Below are positions 9,249-18,990 of a stretch of DNA of 64,000 bases, piece after piece. The notes beneath the pieces are model-generated. The model did not search any database, was not told the DNA's origin, and was given only the letters and a program-made list of their open reading frames with translations. Position 1 is the stretch's first letter, and each line of letters opens with the position of its first letter. The stretch is taken from positions 1 to 64,000 of the forward strand of contig JALKBU010000061.1 in NCBI GenBank assembly GCA_023091735.1. The letters run 5' to 3'. The position numbers and the translations under genes are program-made. The stretch comes from Trichomonas tenax. Taxonomy: Eukaryota > Parabasalia > Trichomonadida > Trichomonadidae.

Positions 9249-12068
9249 ATGTCTACACGTCCTTTAGAGCAATCCGCTCTCTCTCTCGAGTGGGTCCTTG
9301 GCGCGAACACATCAATCATCAACGGTGTCATAGACCTGACAGACGACACCCGCAAATGTTTCTTCTATCCGACAGCACATACTGGAATTATCCTAAATAC
9401 CGAAAATAACACTCAAACACTGCTCTCCGGACACCGCCACACGATCACTGCGGTCGCATCTACAGTCGACAAGGCATTTATCGCGACAGGTGACACAGGA
9501 GAACAATCCGCCCTCATCGTGTGGGATTCTCGCACAGCTGTTCCGGTATTCACGAAATTCAACCCGCATCCGCAAGGATTGTGCGCTTGCGCCTTCTCTC
9601 AGAAAGGAAATTACATCGCAACTTTATCATCGAACGAAACACCACAGCATCTCGCGATTTGGAACTGCACAACAGTGTCTGATGATCCGGAGCCTATCGC
9701 ATTGATCGAAATTCCATTCCCAGACCAAATGAAATGCATTCAATTCAATCCACGCGACGAAACACAAATTGTAACGAACGGTCAACAGACAATCATCTTT
9801 TGGCAGTGGAATCCAACAACAACAGAGATATCTTACTACGCACCAGCTGTTTCTTCAAGAGAATTAAAGAAACCAATCGGAAATCTCATTTATTCGAGAT
9901 ATCTTCCAGAAAATGACGACGTCATCCTCTCAACATCAGAGGGTTCCGTCGTTCACATGGTTCGCGATCCATTCGCATTGCATCAAGGTTTGGACGCCGA
10001 ACATAAACCAGTAAAAGTCATTGGCTTACACAAATCCGCAGTAACGACACTCGAAATCCACAACAACTATATCGTCACCGGTGGGGCTGATGGCATTGTT
10101 AAATTCTACGATTTCCAGTTCCGTTTGATTGCATGGTTCGAAGAGATCAAGAACGGCCCAATCACATCAATTTCATTCGCAAACACATCCGCACCATGTG
10201 ACAGAGAGAAGTTCTCGTGTCAGCCATTCATTGTCGCTACAGCAACAGCTGCTGTTTTGCGTTTGACAGATCAGGTTTGCTTCGATGTCACAGGAGCACA
10301 CCAGCCAGAGATTCTGCTTAGAAACCACACAGGCAACGTCAAGGCAATCGCTGTCAATCCAAACGATGGAAGAGTCGTTACAGGCAGCGACAAGGGTGAA
10401 CTCATCCAGTGGGATATTGTTAATCATTTGGCAGTTAACAGAGTCGTCATGGACAAGCTCCAAGTTTCTGCTTTGAGATATGATCCATGTGAAGATTTCT
10501 TGGCAGTTGGTTTCACAAACGGCAGCATTTCTGTCGTCACAACAGAGAACTTCGATGAAGTTTACCAGCAGAGAATTGCTAAGGGTGTCAGCATCACAGA
10601 CATTCAGTACAGTGCTGATTCCAGCTTCTTAGCATGCACATTAAGCGATAACACATTGGCGCTCTTCAGATCTCTTGATAAACTTTCTCCAACAACACCA
10701 ATGATCTCACAAGGCGCCGATGATGACAAAGTTCAGATGACAACAATCCAGCAGGATATGAAGAAATGGGAATATGTCGGCAGACACAGAAGCCACTGGG
10801 AGCCAATCACTGGCTTATCCTTCATTGGCCAAGGCACACAGGAGTCTCCATTCAGGCTCTTCACAATCGGCCGCGACAGAAGAGTTGTTGAATACGACTA
10901 TGCTACATCAGCATACTTGGATGGTGTCAAGCTGAAGATGGAGACGAAGGTTGAAATGACAGCCAAGCCAACATCTTTCGCATGGACACTGAAGGATAAC
11001 AGGCCATTCTTCGTTGTCGCAAACACTGAAGGCAAGCTTAGATTGTGGAATGGTATGACAATGATCTGCAGATCGACAACACTCGCTCCATCATTCGGAG
11101 GTGATATCGTTCATATGCAGTTTGTCGAAACAGGAAGACCAGCAATTGTTTATGCAACAGACTCATGCATTCTCGGTTTGGTTCTTTACCCACTTACAGG
11201 TAACCCGAACGAGTCAATGGGTTTGATTGCGCACCCAACACAGATTTCCAGACTTGTTATGTCGAGAGATGAATCAAGAGTTTTGGTTACATCTGGTGTC
11301 GATAACTATATCGGTATTTTCACATGCCATCCAGAGCATCTTGAAGCTTCTGCTCTTCTTGCTTCAAGAGAAGGCGATCCATTCATCGCCATGCTTGAAG
11401 GTGGACAGGACGGTCAGCTTTACCAGGAGATTGTTGACTACTTCTACTCTTCAATGCTCAGAGTCCAGGGCAAACTCACAGATAAGCCACACGAGATTCC
11501 TCAAGTCGTCCCAATCAGTGAAGTTGTTCCACTTCTCTGCGCTCTTGGTTTCTATCCAACACAGTATGAATCGGAACTCATCAAGAACGAGATCTACTAC
11601 TCGAAGTATCTTGAAACGAACAAGGAAACAGAGTTCGTTGACTTCCAGACATTCTTGAGGCTCTTCCTTAATCACAGACCAGTTGTCCCACCATCACTCG
11701 ATGATATCGAGAACGCATTCAAGGTTCTCGGCTCAGACGAGCAGGGACTTATCTCCGTCAAGGATTTGTTCAACATTCTCCAGTCATCAGGCGAAACAAT
11801 GCCAATCGCTGATATCGAGAAGTGTGTCCAGACACTCGTCGGTGATGAGCTTCCAAGCCACCTCAGCGCATACGAGTTCGTTGAGTCTGTTCTAGGTCTC
11901 ATCAGCAGTGAGGAAGAAGAATACAATGAAGTTGCTGTCGGCTCAGAAACACCCAACACAACTCTCTCCAGCTCTAGCATCGGAAACAACTCTGTTAATC
12001 CAAGCAACTCCTCTGCACCTAGAGCAACATTCGTTAATATTGAGACTGGCAATTCCAGACCAATGTAA
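9249..12068 (+). CDS. CFAP251/WDR66-like WD40 and EF-hand flagellar protein
   Basis: The 939-aa product has two WD40 propellers and a C-terminal EF-hand-like region. The N-terminus (ALSLEWVLGANTSIINGVID, then AHTGIILNTENNTQTLLSGH) closely parallels human WDR66/CFAP251. WD repeats continue to about residue 720 (ATGDTGEQSALIVWD, TGGADGIVKFYDF, TGSDKGELIQWDI). Then comes an EF-hand-type segment (DIENAFKVLGSDEQGLISVK), with a Ser/Asn-rich tail. In Chlamydomonas and Tetrahymena CFAP251 is part of the calmodulin- and spoke-associated complex at radial spoke bases (family knowledge). The open frame extends 13 codons upstream to a TTG; the first ATG, 9249, is taken. The gene implies motile axonemes with radial spokes. 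Confidence 0.85.
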   Translation: MSTRPLEQSALSLEWVLGANTSIINGVIDLTDDTRKCFFYPTAHTGIILNTENNTQTLLSGHRHTITAVASTVDKAFIATGDTGEQSALIVWDSRTAVPVFTKFNPHPQGLCACAFSQKGNYIATLSSNETPQHLAIWNCTTVSDDPEPIALIEIPFPDQMKCIQFNPRDETQIVTNGQQTIIFWQWNPTTTEISYYAPAVSSRELKKPIGNLIYSRYLPENDDVILSTSEGSVVHMVRDPFALHQGLDAEHKPVKVIGLHKSAVTTLEIHNNYIVTGGADGIVKFYDFQFRLIAWFEEIKNGPITSISFANTSAPCDREKFSCQPFIVATATAAVLRLTDQVCFDVTGAHQPEILLRNHTGNVKAIAVNPNDGRVVTGSDKGELIQWDIVNHLAVNRVVMDKLQVSALRYDPCEDFLAVGFTNGSISVVTTENFDEVYQQRIAKGVSITDIQYSADSSFLACTLSDNTLALFRSLDKLSPTTPMISQGADDDKVQMTTIQQDMKKWEYVGRHRSHWEPITGLSFIGQGTQESPFRLFTIGRDRRVVEYDYATSAYLDGVKLKMETKVEMTAKPTSFAWTLKDNRPFFVVANTEGKLRLWNGMTMICRSTTLAPSFGGDIVHMQFVETGRPAIVYATDSCILGLVLYPLTGNPNESMGLIAHPTQISRLVMSRDESRVLVTSGVDNYIGIFTCHPEHLEASALLASREGDPFIAMLEGGQDGQLYQEIVDYFYSSMLRVQGKLTDKPHEIPQVVPISEVVPLLCALGFYPTQYESELIKNEIYYSKYLETNKETEFVDFQTFLRLFLNHRPVVPPSLDDIENAFKVLGSDEQGLISVKDLFNILQSSGETMPIADIEKCVQTLVGDELPSHLSAYEFVESVLGLISSEEEEYNEVAVGSETPNTTLSSSSIGNNSVNPSNSSAPRATFVNIETGNSRPM

Positions 12069-12450
12069 ATTAAAAAGGTTATTTTATTTTTTTATAATAT
12101 ACAACTTAGTACAACCAACAATGTTCTGAAAATACCCTACACTCTTCACGTTTCTTCGAGAATAATGTTTGTGGCCAAAATTCTGTTTATCAGACAAAAA
12201 TAACTTTATTATTTACGTGCCACAAAATGATTTATATGGCAAATTCGTTTCTGAAGTTTACATGTCATAAAACATATTTATATGGCAAATATTATTCTGA
12301 GAATTACGTGACAAATTTTTGAGATAACGGAATTTACATGACAAAATTTTATGTAACGTTTTTATCGGAAAGGTTTGGGAAAATTGATTTATTTTGCTTC
12401 AACGAGAATGTTGTCAGTTAAGTTTTCAATTAATTCCGTTAGCTGACGAT
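12069..12450. other. Spacer with a dense cluster of TTTACATGNCA motifs
   Basis: Between 12210 and 12350 at least six variants of one motif occur on alternating strands: TATTTACGTGCC, TTTATATGGCAAAT (twice), TTTACATGTCAT, AATTACGTGACAAAT and AATTTACATGACAAAAT. This is the densest cluster of the motif in the window. No gene is visible. Confidence 0.5.
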
Positions 12451-12669
12451 ATGCAATTATTAAAATTCATTCAGTTATTAACTCAAGCCGATGACGTACA
12501 GGCTGAAGTCTATGATTTAGGTGAAGGATGCGTTAGCAAAAACAAATATAGGAAAGTTAATGCAATTTATATTATAACAAATGGCAAGACATTAAATTTA
12601 AAGTATGATTATCCGGACGTTGTGAAAAGGCTAAAGGAATTAGGAATAAATATTAAAATTGTTTGGTAA
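12451..12669 (+). CDS. Small unrecognised protein next to the Maverick remnant
   Basis: This is a 72-aa frame from ATG 12451 (the frame opens further upstream but only at a TTG). Composition looks protein-like: LLKFIQLLTQADDVQAEVYD, then YIITNGKTLNLKYDYPDVVK, then RLKELGINIKIVW. The short helix, strand, strand, helix, strand pattern ends in a hydrophobic strand. I recognise no family. It lies 124 bp from the 3' end of the broken polymerase on the opposite strand, so it may belong to the same element. It could also be a fragment. Confidence 0.35.
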   Translation: MQLLKFIQLLTQADDVQAEVYDLGEGCVSKNKYRKVNAIYIITNGKTLNLKYDYPDVVKRLKELGINIKIVW

Positions 12670-12792
12670 AAATAAACTTCATATTCTTTAATTATATTTT
12701 TGCTTTTGGTACGTTAGCCCTAACCTTACGAGTGAATTCCTGACACCTTAATATTGTCCCATTTTTTTCATCTTAAATCTTGTTTTTGTACT
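12670..12792. other. Left border region of the Maverick remnant
   Basis: These 120 bp lie between the small plus-strand frame and the polymerase pseudogene stop. I could not find a terminal repeat marking the element's end, so the left boundary is unresolved. Confidence 0.3.
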
Positions 12793-15665
12793 TCATAAAT
12801 TAAACTCAATTTCACAACCTTCATAAAGGAATAAATATAAATCCTTAACGCTACTTTTAAAATGTTCACGTGCTTCATTAATTATTACATCATCTGGTAT
12901 TCCCTTCATTCTGAAATGTTCCGCCTTTTCTCTTTTATCATTTATTAATTCATCATAAGAAATTGTTTTTCCACATGAAATATGATATGTGCAAAATGCA
13001 TTAGGTAATTCGTCAAAATCATTATGAAATTGCCCCATATCTGATCCAACTCTCTTTTATATTTCTTTTTAAATTCCTCAGCCAACAATGGAATTTTTGA
13101 ATCATCTATGTGCATAATGTCTGTATCTTGATAATAAATGTTAATTCCTAAATCTTCAGCAGTCGTCATCACTTCACTCATTATACATTTTGACATCGAA
13201 AGAACTGAACCACCAAATACTGCACTATTAAATTGATTATCTAAAATCTTGTTTAAAGAAAAGCACCACTTTGATGAATTGTCCAAATTGGAAAACTCAT
13301 CCACTTGATGCCAATGAGTGTATAAATACCAATCTTTTTTTATTCTCTTCAACGTATGCATTACATGTTTTTATTGATTTTTGAATACTTTTGCCATATC
13401 CTGAATTCATAATTAATTTTAAAAATTCTTGTGCCAGATTCTTTGCTTTCTTATATTCTCTTCTCAAATTATAAATTTTGCTGATAACTGACCTTATTCT
13501 ATGTGTTCTATTACCGAGCCAATAAATACCGCTCAATACCTTATATTTAATATCTTGATATTTTCCCAAATCCTTCAACGTTAACAAATTGACTCTCATT
13601 ATTCCCTTTTCATTAACATTCTTATTGTTTTCTTTTTCATCTTTCATCACTATTAACGGAAAATCTCCGAACCTTCCTACTTCAACAATTTCAATATCAA
13701 CCACAAAATAGCTTATAAATTTATCTTTCATGGGTTTCATTTGGTTCACACCGAATGCATGAATTAATAATTTATGTGGTTCATTACTGGAATATATCCT
13801 ATCATCAATCCAATCTTTACGAATTAGTTCGGCCTTTCCCTCAACTTCAAATAATCTGTTCATTGCTGAATGGTATAAACTGCACGCATCAAAATCATTT
13901 AAAATATCCTCTACCTTAAATTTTAAATTGTTTTTAGTCATACACCTCCATAAATTGCACCCATTACGTAATCCTTAACGTTTCAGCTTAATTCATATAA
14001 ATTCCCGTTAGGATAAAACACCTCGCGATTTAAAAATTTATTTGCTAAACTTGGGGCAGTTGTTATATCAAAAAGGTCTATTTTAATTGGTTCATTAAAA
14101 CATACTTCACAGAAAGCATTAAAACCAACCCTTAAAACATTCACGTCCTGCATACAATAAAACGCCCAATATTGCATCATATCGAATATGTCATTTAACT
14201 CTTCACATCCATCAATCATTTTCACATCCTCCCTAAATGTTTTTCTTTCTTTATCACCCCAAACGGGTTGTTCATCATCTCCAACACATGGAATATATCC
14301 TTTAACTACATTAACCTTATCATAACTGTAATATCTATAAGGGAACAATTCTTTTTAATATTTTACCCTTCAAATGCTTTAGGAAAACATAATGTAAAAT
14401 TTGCTAACTTTTGAGTGAATACAGAATATGAATCTCTTAACTCCACCCTCTTATCGTTCCAGTTATGAATCTGCCTAATAATTCTCGACCACTTCATTAT
14501 TGAACTCTTTAATCCGTGCTTCATCAATATACTTCCATCAAATCCTAAATGAAGAAAATATACAACCGCTCCATCAAGAATGAAATTTATAAATTGTAAT
14601 TCACAATTAAAACCCATGAATGTTTTCTTTACTGAACCATCAACATTAGATAAACACAGCATAAATGGAAATTCTTGACCGTTTTTATAACATGTCTCAA
14701 AATCAGCATACCAATAACTAAAATTGAGATCTTTCTTTTCTCCTTTACCTTTTTTTCTCCATTGGTTCAATTATTCTTAAATTCCTGTTTCCTATAACTT
14801 TTGGGTATTCATTCCCTCTCTTAGTTTTAACATAACTCACCACTCCTGACTTTTGAACATCTACATCCTCCCTTATCAATTCCTCAAATGCTCCCACTTC
14901 CTCCAAAACACGAATTAGGTTTAATGAATTCATATGTGCCTTTTCGGTGTTGGTTTGATGTCTTCCGTTTTTATAAATGTAAGCTTTAAACATTTGTTCC
15001 TTACTCCAATTTCTTAATTTTCCATAACTTAACACCTCCTTATAATTTCTCACAAAGAACGGATTTATTGGTACTTCTTCATCAATGAAATAATGATTTT
15101 TATATGTAAATAACTTAACTTCATATTTATAATCTTTCACACAACCCACATATTTACCTCTCGACTCATTTGTATATCTTAACTTTCCATCTCTTTCATC
15201 TACGTATCTTATCTATGCCCTAATCTTAAAACTTTCACAAATCTTCCCTAATTCATTTATCGGACAATATTTACTACTTATAAACTTATTCAATATCTCA
15301 CATAAAATATTTTCATCTTTAATTGTAAAACTTAATGCATACACCAAACAATTATATTTTAATTCTTCCCTAATTTGACCCTCATCATTCACTAACTTAC
15401 TAAATATCTGATATCTCTTCAAATAATCCTCTAATAATTCATAATCTTTCTTTAATCTATAACCCCAAAAATTACTCTCCCTTTCGTTTTTCGCTTGTTT
15501 TGGCTTCTCTCCCTTTTCATGAATTGTACAATAAATTTCGTCAAAAAATTCTAAATATAGCTTGCTTCCATCATCTGAAACATTACCACCCAAATCTTCA
15601 ACCTGATACACAAACTGACCATTAAGCATATTTTCAAACCTTAACCCTTTCTTTTCTGTCTTCAT
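12793..15665 (-). pseudogene. Broken protein-primed family B DNA polymerase of a Maverick/Polinton element
   Basis: On the minus strand seven frame pieces collectively show a PolB. Exonuclease motif I is YADFETC (Asp codon 14702-14704), motif II is LGFDGS (14537-14539), and motif III is YCMQDV (14145-14147). Polymerase motif A is DFDACSLYHSAM (about 13860-13890), B is KLIMNSGYGK (about 13395-13421), and C is YYQDTDIMHID (about 13105-13135). These are the hallmarks of protein-primed polymerases of Mavericks, which abound in T. vaginalis. Breaks: an in-frame TAG near 15213-15215, a frameshift in an A-run near 14755, and further shifts near 14350, 13960, 13340 and 13030. Motif A has His where SLYP is expected. 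The start is ATG 15665. It is a dead copy, about 950 codons long. Confidence 0.85.
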
Positions 15666-15723
15666 TATAACTTTTCACATCTTCCATATATTGACTACTT
15701 AATAAATTCCATCCTTTAATATA

Positions 15724-15760
15724 GGGTGTGCAAGGGTGTGTTTGGCACAGACAGATAGAG
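15724..15760 (+). repeat. Left TIR of the 1.27-kb element
   Basis: These are about 37 bases matching 16953-16989 inverted; the first 15 bases match exactly. Confidence 0.65.
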
Positions 15761-16952
15761 AATGAGTTGAAATGTTATAATAACATCATTATAAACCCTA
15801 TCAAATTTAAGCATTATAACTATAGTTTGAAGTCTCTATTTCGATTATAAGTCACTCAAATATCACAATTTTGACATCCGTCATTTTTTGCACAATTTGG
15901 TTATCAAAATTTTTTCTTGCTTGAATATCGTGACCAATAGCAAAGTACAGATCAATTTAAGCATATGCATAGATAGGCCAAATATTCTGAATCGGAATCT
16001 ATAGAGAAAAATAAAAAATCAAGGCTGAGTAACTTGAATAACTCTATAAAAGCGAAACTGAATTTTTTTGTGAAATTTCAAAAAAGTGAAAACACTTTCA
16101 TCATTTCTCATGATGTCATATTGTGTTCACAATCAACTACAATCTATATAATGTTAATATCCAATAAGTATATATCTTATTTATATATATTATATCGTTG
16201 TTTTCCTTCATAATATCTGATCAGATCAAAACAAAAAATTACGTTATATTTTTCAAATTTGTAATTGAAATGCTGTTATGACCATATACATCAAACTTGA
16301 CTTCATTCAATTGCAGAGAGTAATAGATCATCAATTATAGATCCTTTGTGTCCCTAAGGAAAGTAATTGATACATCTCAATAATTAATGTTAAAGCAAAT
16401 ATTCGATGGGAATCAAATTTTTGTCAAAATAAATGTGTTTGCGGAGAAAACATGTCTTTCGAGATTTTCGTTTTCATATCATAAATAAATCATCTATCCA
16501 CTAATGTTATTATAATTAGTACTGTATCTATTATATACGGTAACTATTGTCTATGTCTTTTATCAATCATTGAGTTGATTGTAATGAAAACAAAAAATCC
16601 CATCTCAGATTGTCAAAATTCGAGCCGTCTCTATTTATGGGATTACTTATCCGCAATCTAAGATTCAGTTACAATTATGAGTATATCCATAGATTATATA
16701 CGAGGTATACTATACGTATAATAGCAGAGAAAGATTGTTTCAAAAATTTTTTTGAAGAGAGAGTGAAAATTTTTTCTTCGTCACATCAAAAAAATGAACA
16801 TTTTGGCGCCAATTTTTCCCGAGAAACCACTCTCGGACTCAATTTTGATTTTATATCCCGCCATGGCACCGAAATTATATGACACATTTCTCTATGTAAG
16901 AGTTATTATAGGTGTATATTATATATGTGTTAATAGAATGATTCAGATTTGC

Positions 16953-16989
16953 TCCAATCTTTCTGCGCTAAACACATCCTTGCACACCC
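16953..16989 (-). repeat. Right TIR of the 1.27-kb element
   Basis: This is the reverse complement of the left TIR with about five mismatches, followed by TATA. Confidence 0.65.
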
Positions 16990-17201
16990 TATATAATCCT
17001 CATTATCTTCTAAATTTCCCCTATTCATATCTTTTACATATTCTTCTCTCAATTGTTCATCCTTTATCTGCTTATTAATTTCATTTCTTATCCTCTTTGT
17101 TTATATCATTTTCATAAAATTCATCTTCTCCTCTTCGTTCTTCATAAACATTTTCATCAATTTCATATCCGGATATAAACACTTTAAAATACTCTTTATT
17201 A

Positions 17202-17341
17202 GACCCTTGTGCATATGATTTTTTGGTTTGCAACTAGGTGACCTATATGCATTTCCGGCCTCCATATGCATATAGGTTTCCATGTGCATATGTAAAATTC
17301 ATATGCATATAAGGCACATAATTGCACATAAAATTACATTT
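17202..17341 (+). repeat. Left long TIR with ATGCATAT sub-repeats
   Basis: These are 140 bases, nearly identical to the inverted right arm. They hold several copies of TATGCATAT-type palindromes, which look like clustered protein-binding sites. Confidence 0.75.
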
Positions 17342-17381
17342 GATTTTGTTTAGGCATTCAAAATTAATTTCATCTCATTAG

Positions 17382-18482
17382 ATGATTCAAGTTGAATATA
17401 AGGAAATAGATAGCAAAACTCCAAATACAGTTATAAACTTGCGCATACAATTCATAATAGATGCTATACATCGATTACATCAAGAAGAATTATATGATGT
17501 GGAAATCACTGATTATTTCAATTCTCTAAATGAAATAATTCCAAAAATTGAAAATGCACACCTACAGGAATTAGATCTGAAAGAGCTTTGCAGCGATTTA
17601 TTTTCCAAATTTTATATTAAAAGATTGCAATATCAAAGCACGTTGCATGCAATTTCATTGGTTATATGCAAGCTAATTGCGATTTCAGATGTGAATACAG
17701 TCTATTTTCATGAGTTAGATATCATAACTCCTGCAATTGAATTATTTAGTTCATCTGAAGACGAATTGAAACATGCAGATTTGCAAATATTCATTGATTT
17801 TTCAAATACATCTTATTTTAATGTTAATGCATTCATTGAAATTATCCAGCAACAATTAGCAAATGTTTACTCAAGTGAAGTGCATTTATCTATTATAATT
17901 CAAATTTTTAGTAATTTGATTACACAAAAGTTTAATGAAAACATACAGTGCCTGTATCATAATGTGTTACATGCAAGTATTGAGCTAGTATTACCAAACT
18001 TAGGTGCATTTTCTCATCTTCTAAATCTTTTATTGGAGCATTTCTCGCAATATTCGTCATGCTCAAGGTCAGACCTACATTATTTCATGGAGCACTTAAC
18101 CATCAGTCAGATTCATGAATTATTTTGTTATGCTGAAAATGAAATAGTCGAGCACTTCGTGCATACTTTAAATGTCGAACTACATAATGCAAATATTTTA
18201 CGCTTTGTAACATCCGAAGAAGGTATTTATTCAATCTACAAAGCAATAAGAAATCAATTCTCGTATAATTTGAAGCTTGAGTTTTTGCATTTGATGAAAC
18301 ATTTTTTACACCAGCTAGACGATATTTCAGGTCGTGAAAAAATAATTAGGAAAATATTCATGAATTATTTTGACAATTTTGAAAACGAAGAAGATGAACC
18401 AGTATTGCTTTTAATTGATACAATGCTCGTTCTATGCTCATTGCCATCAGCCCAGCTTTTAGCAAGGGTATTTATTGAATAA
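17382..18482 (+). CDS. Helical repeat-like protein carried by the TIR element
   Basis: The 366-aa product is almost wholly alpha-helical by composition: long Leu/Ile/His-rich amphipathic stretches such as FIEIIQQQLANVY, LHLSIIIQIFSNLI-like segments and LKLEFLHLMKHFLHQLDD, in a rhythm of about 40 residues resembling ARM/HEAT repeats. I recognise no specific family and no DDE, zinc-finger or nuclease motif. The start ATG follows TCTCATTAG, an initiator-like sequence 10 bases away. After the TAA at 18480-18482 the same frame stays open for about 32 further codons to 18579 (DQMINNSENDE, ETIEILIDTL), so the stop is probably a recent truncation. It is the only gene between the two long TIRs. Confidence 0.6.
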   Translation: MIQVEYKEIDSKTPNTVINLRIQFIIDAIHRLHQEELYDVEITDYFNSLNEIIPKIENAHLQELDLKELCSDLFSKFYIKRLQYQSTLHAISLVICKLIAISDVNTVYFHELDIITPAIELFSSSEDELKHADLQIFIDFSNTSYFNVNAFIEIIQQQLANVYSSEVHLSIIIQIFSNLITQKFNENIQCLYHNVLHASIELVLPNLGAFSHLLNLLLEHFSQYSSCSRSDLHYFMEHLTISQIHELFCYAENEIVEHFVHTLNVELHNANILRFVTSEEGIYSIYKAIRNQFSYNLKLEFLHLMKHFLHQLDDISGREKIIRKIFMNYFDNFENEEDEPVLLLIDTMLVLCSLPSAQLLARVFIE

Positions 18483-18814
18483 AATATCGAAATATTTGAT
18501 CAAATGATTAATAATAGTGAAAATGATGAAATTTGTGAAACAATCGAAATACTAATAGATACACTATTTTTTTTCTAATGTATATATTTGAAGTCATTTT
18601 TGAATGAATCAACATTAAAGAATATTATTATTCTGACTTAGAAATTTCCTAATGAAATGCAAAATATTTTATTTTTGTCAACTTAGATATTTTTGCTAAA
18701 CTTTAGAAAAATTCATTTTATTAGTTCTTTGTTTAACATCATTATAGCAATCATAATCATGATTATGCAAAAAAGTACATTCTTCCATAATTTTTTTCTG
18801 ATTTATGCTATGTG
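18483..18814. other. Element interior after the helical gene
   Basis: The first 97 bases continue the helical gene's frame beyond its stop, to TAA near 18579. The rest is AT-rich with nothing recognised, up to the right TIR. Confidence 0.45.
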
Positions 18815-18990
18815 CAAATGTAATTTCATGTGCAATTATGTGCCTTATATGCATATAAATTTCATATGCACATGGAAACCTATATACATATAGAATTCTG
18901 TGTGCATATGGAATCCTATATGCATATGGAGGCCGGAAATGCATATAGGTCACCTAGTTGCAAACCAAAAAAAATATATGCACATGGGTC
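18815..18990 (-). repeat. Right long TIR with ATGCATAT sub-repeats
   Basis: This is the inverted copy of the left arm, with one additional unit at about 18875-18910 (TATACATATAG, CATATGGAATCC). The unequal repeat number suggests unit expansion or contraction in one arm. Confidence 0.75.

Larger units (their letters stand above)
15724..16989. mobile_element. Non-coding 1.27-kb inverted-repeat element with TA(TA) target duplication
   Basis: The left end begins GGGTGTGCAAGGGTGTGTTT (15724) and continues for about 37 bases. The right end (about 16953-16989) is its reverse complement with few mismatches, ending GCACACCC. TATA flanks both sides (15720-15723 and 16990-16993), fitting a TA or TATA target duplication. 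No transposase frame was found inside; the frames at 16610-16882 and 16794-17078 are short and unrecognised. Length and TA target recall mariner-type elements, but no DDE/DDD motifs are visible. It is inserted in a decayed minus-strand gene upstream of the polymerase. Confidence 0.7.
17202..18990. mobile_element. 1.79-kb element with long TIRs carrying one gene
   Basis: The left arm (17202-17341) starts GACCCTTGTGCATATG. The right arm (about 18815-18990) is its reverse complement, except for one extra repeat unit of about 36 bases in the right arm. TA flanks both ends (17200-17201, 18991-18992). The host reading frame resumes across the insertion when one TA is kept, which strongly supports the boundaries. 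Between the arms is a single 366-aa gene and no transposase signature. The arms consist largely of repeated CATATGCATATAGG-like units and share the block GGTTTGCAACTAGGTGACCT. It is a non-autonomous element, or one with an unknown mobility protein. Confidence 0.75.

Noticed and set aside
12734..12746. Shared 13-mer GGTGTCAGGAATT with 4728-4740 as a Maverick terminal repeat
   Set aside because: Matches of this length are expected by chance in 64 kb, and similarity does not extend.
17221..17340. CRISPR-like array in the ATGCATAT repeats
   Set aside because: The units are palindromic, contiguous and mirrored at the other end of a TIR element. There are no unique spacers.
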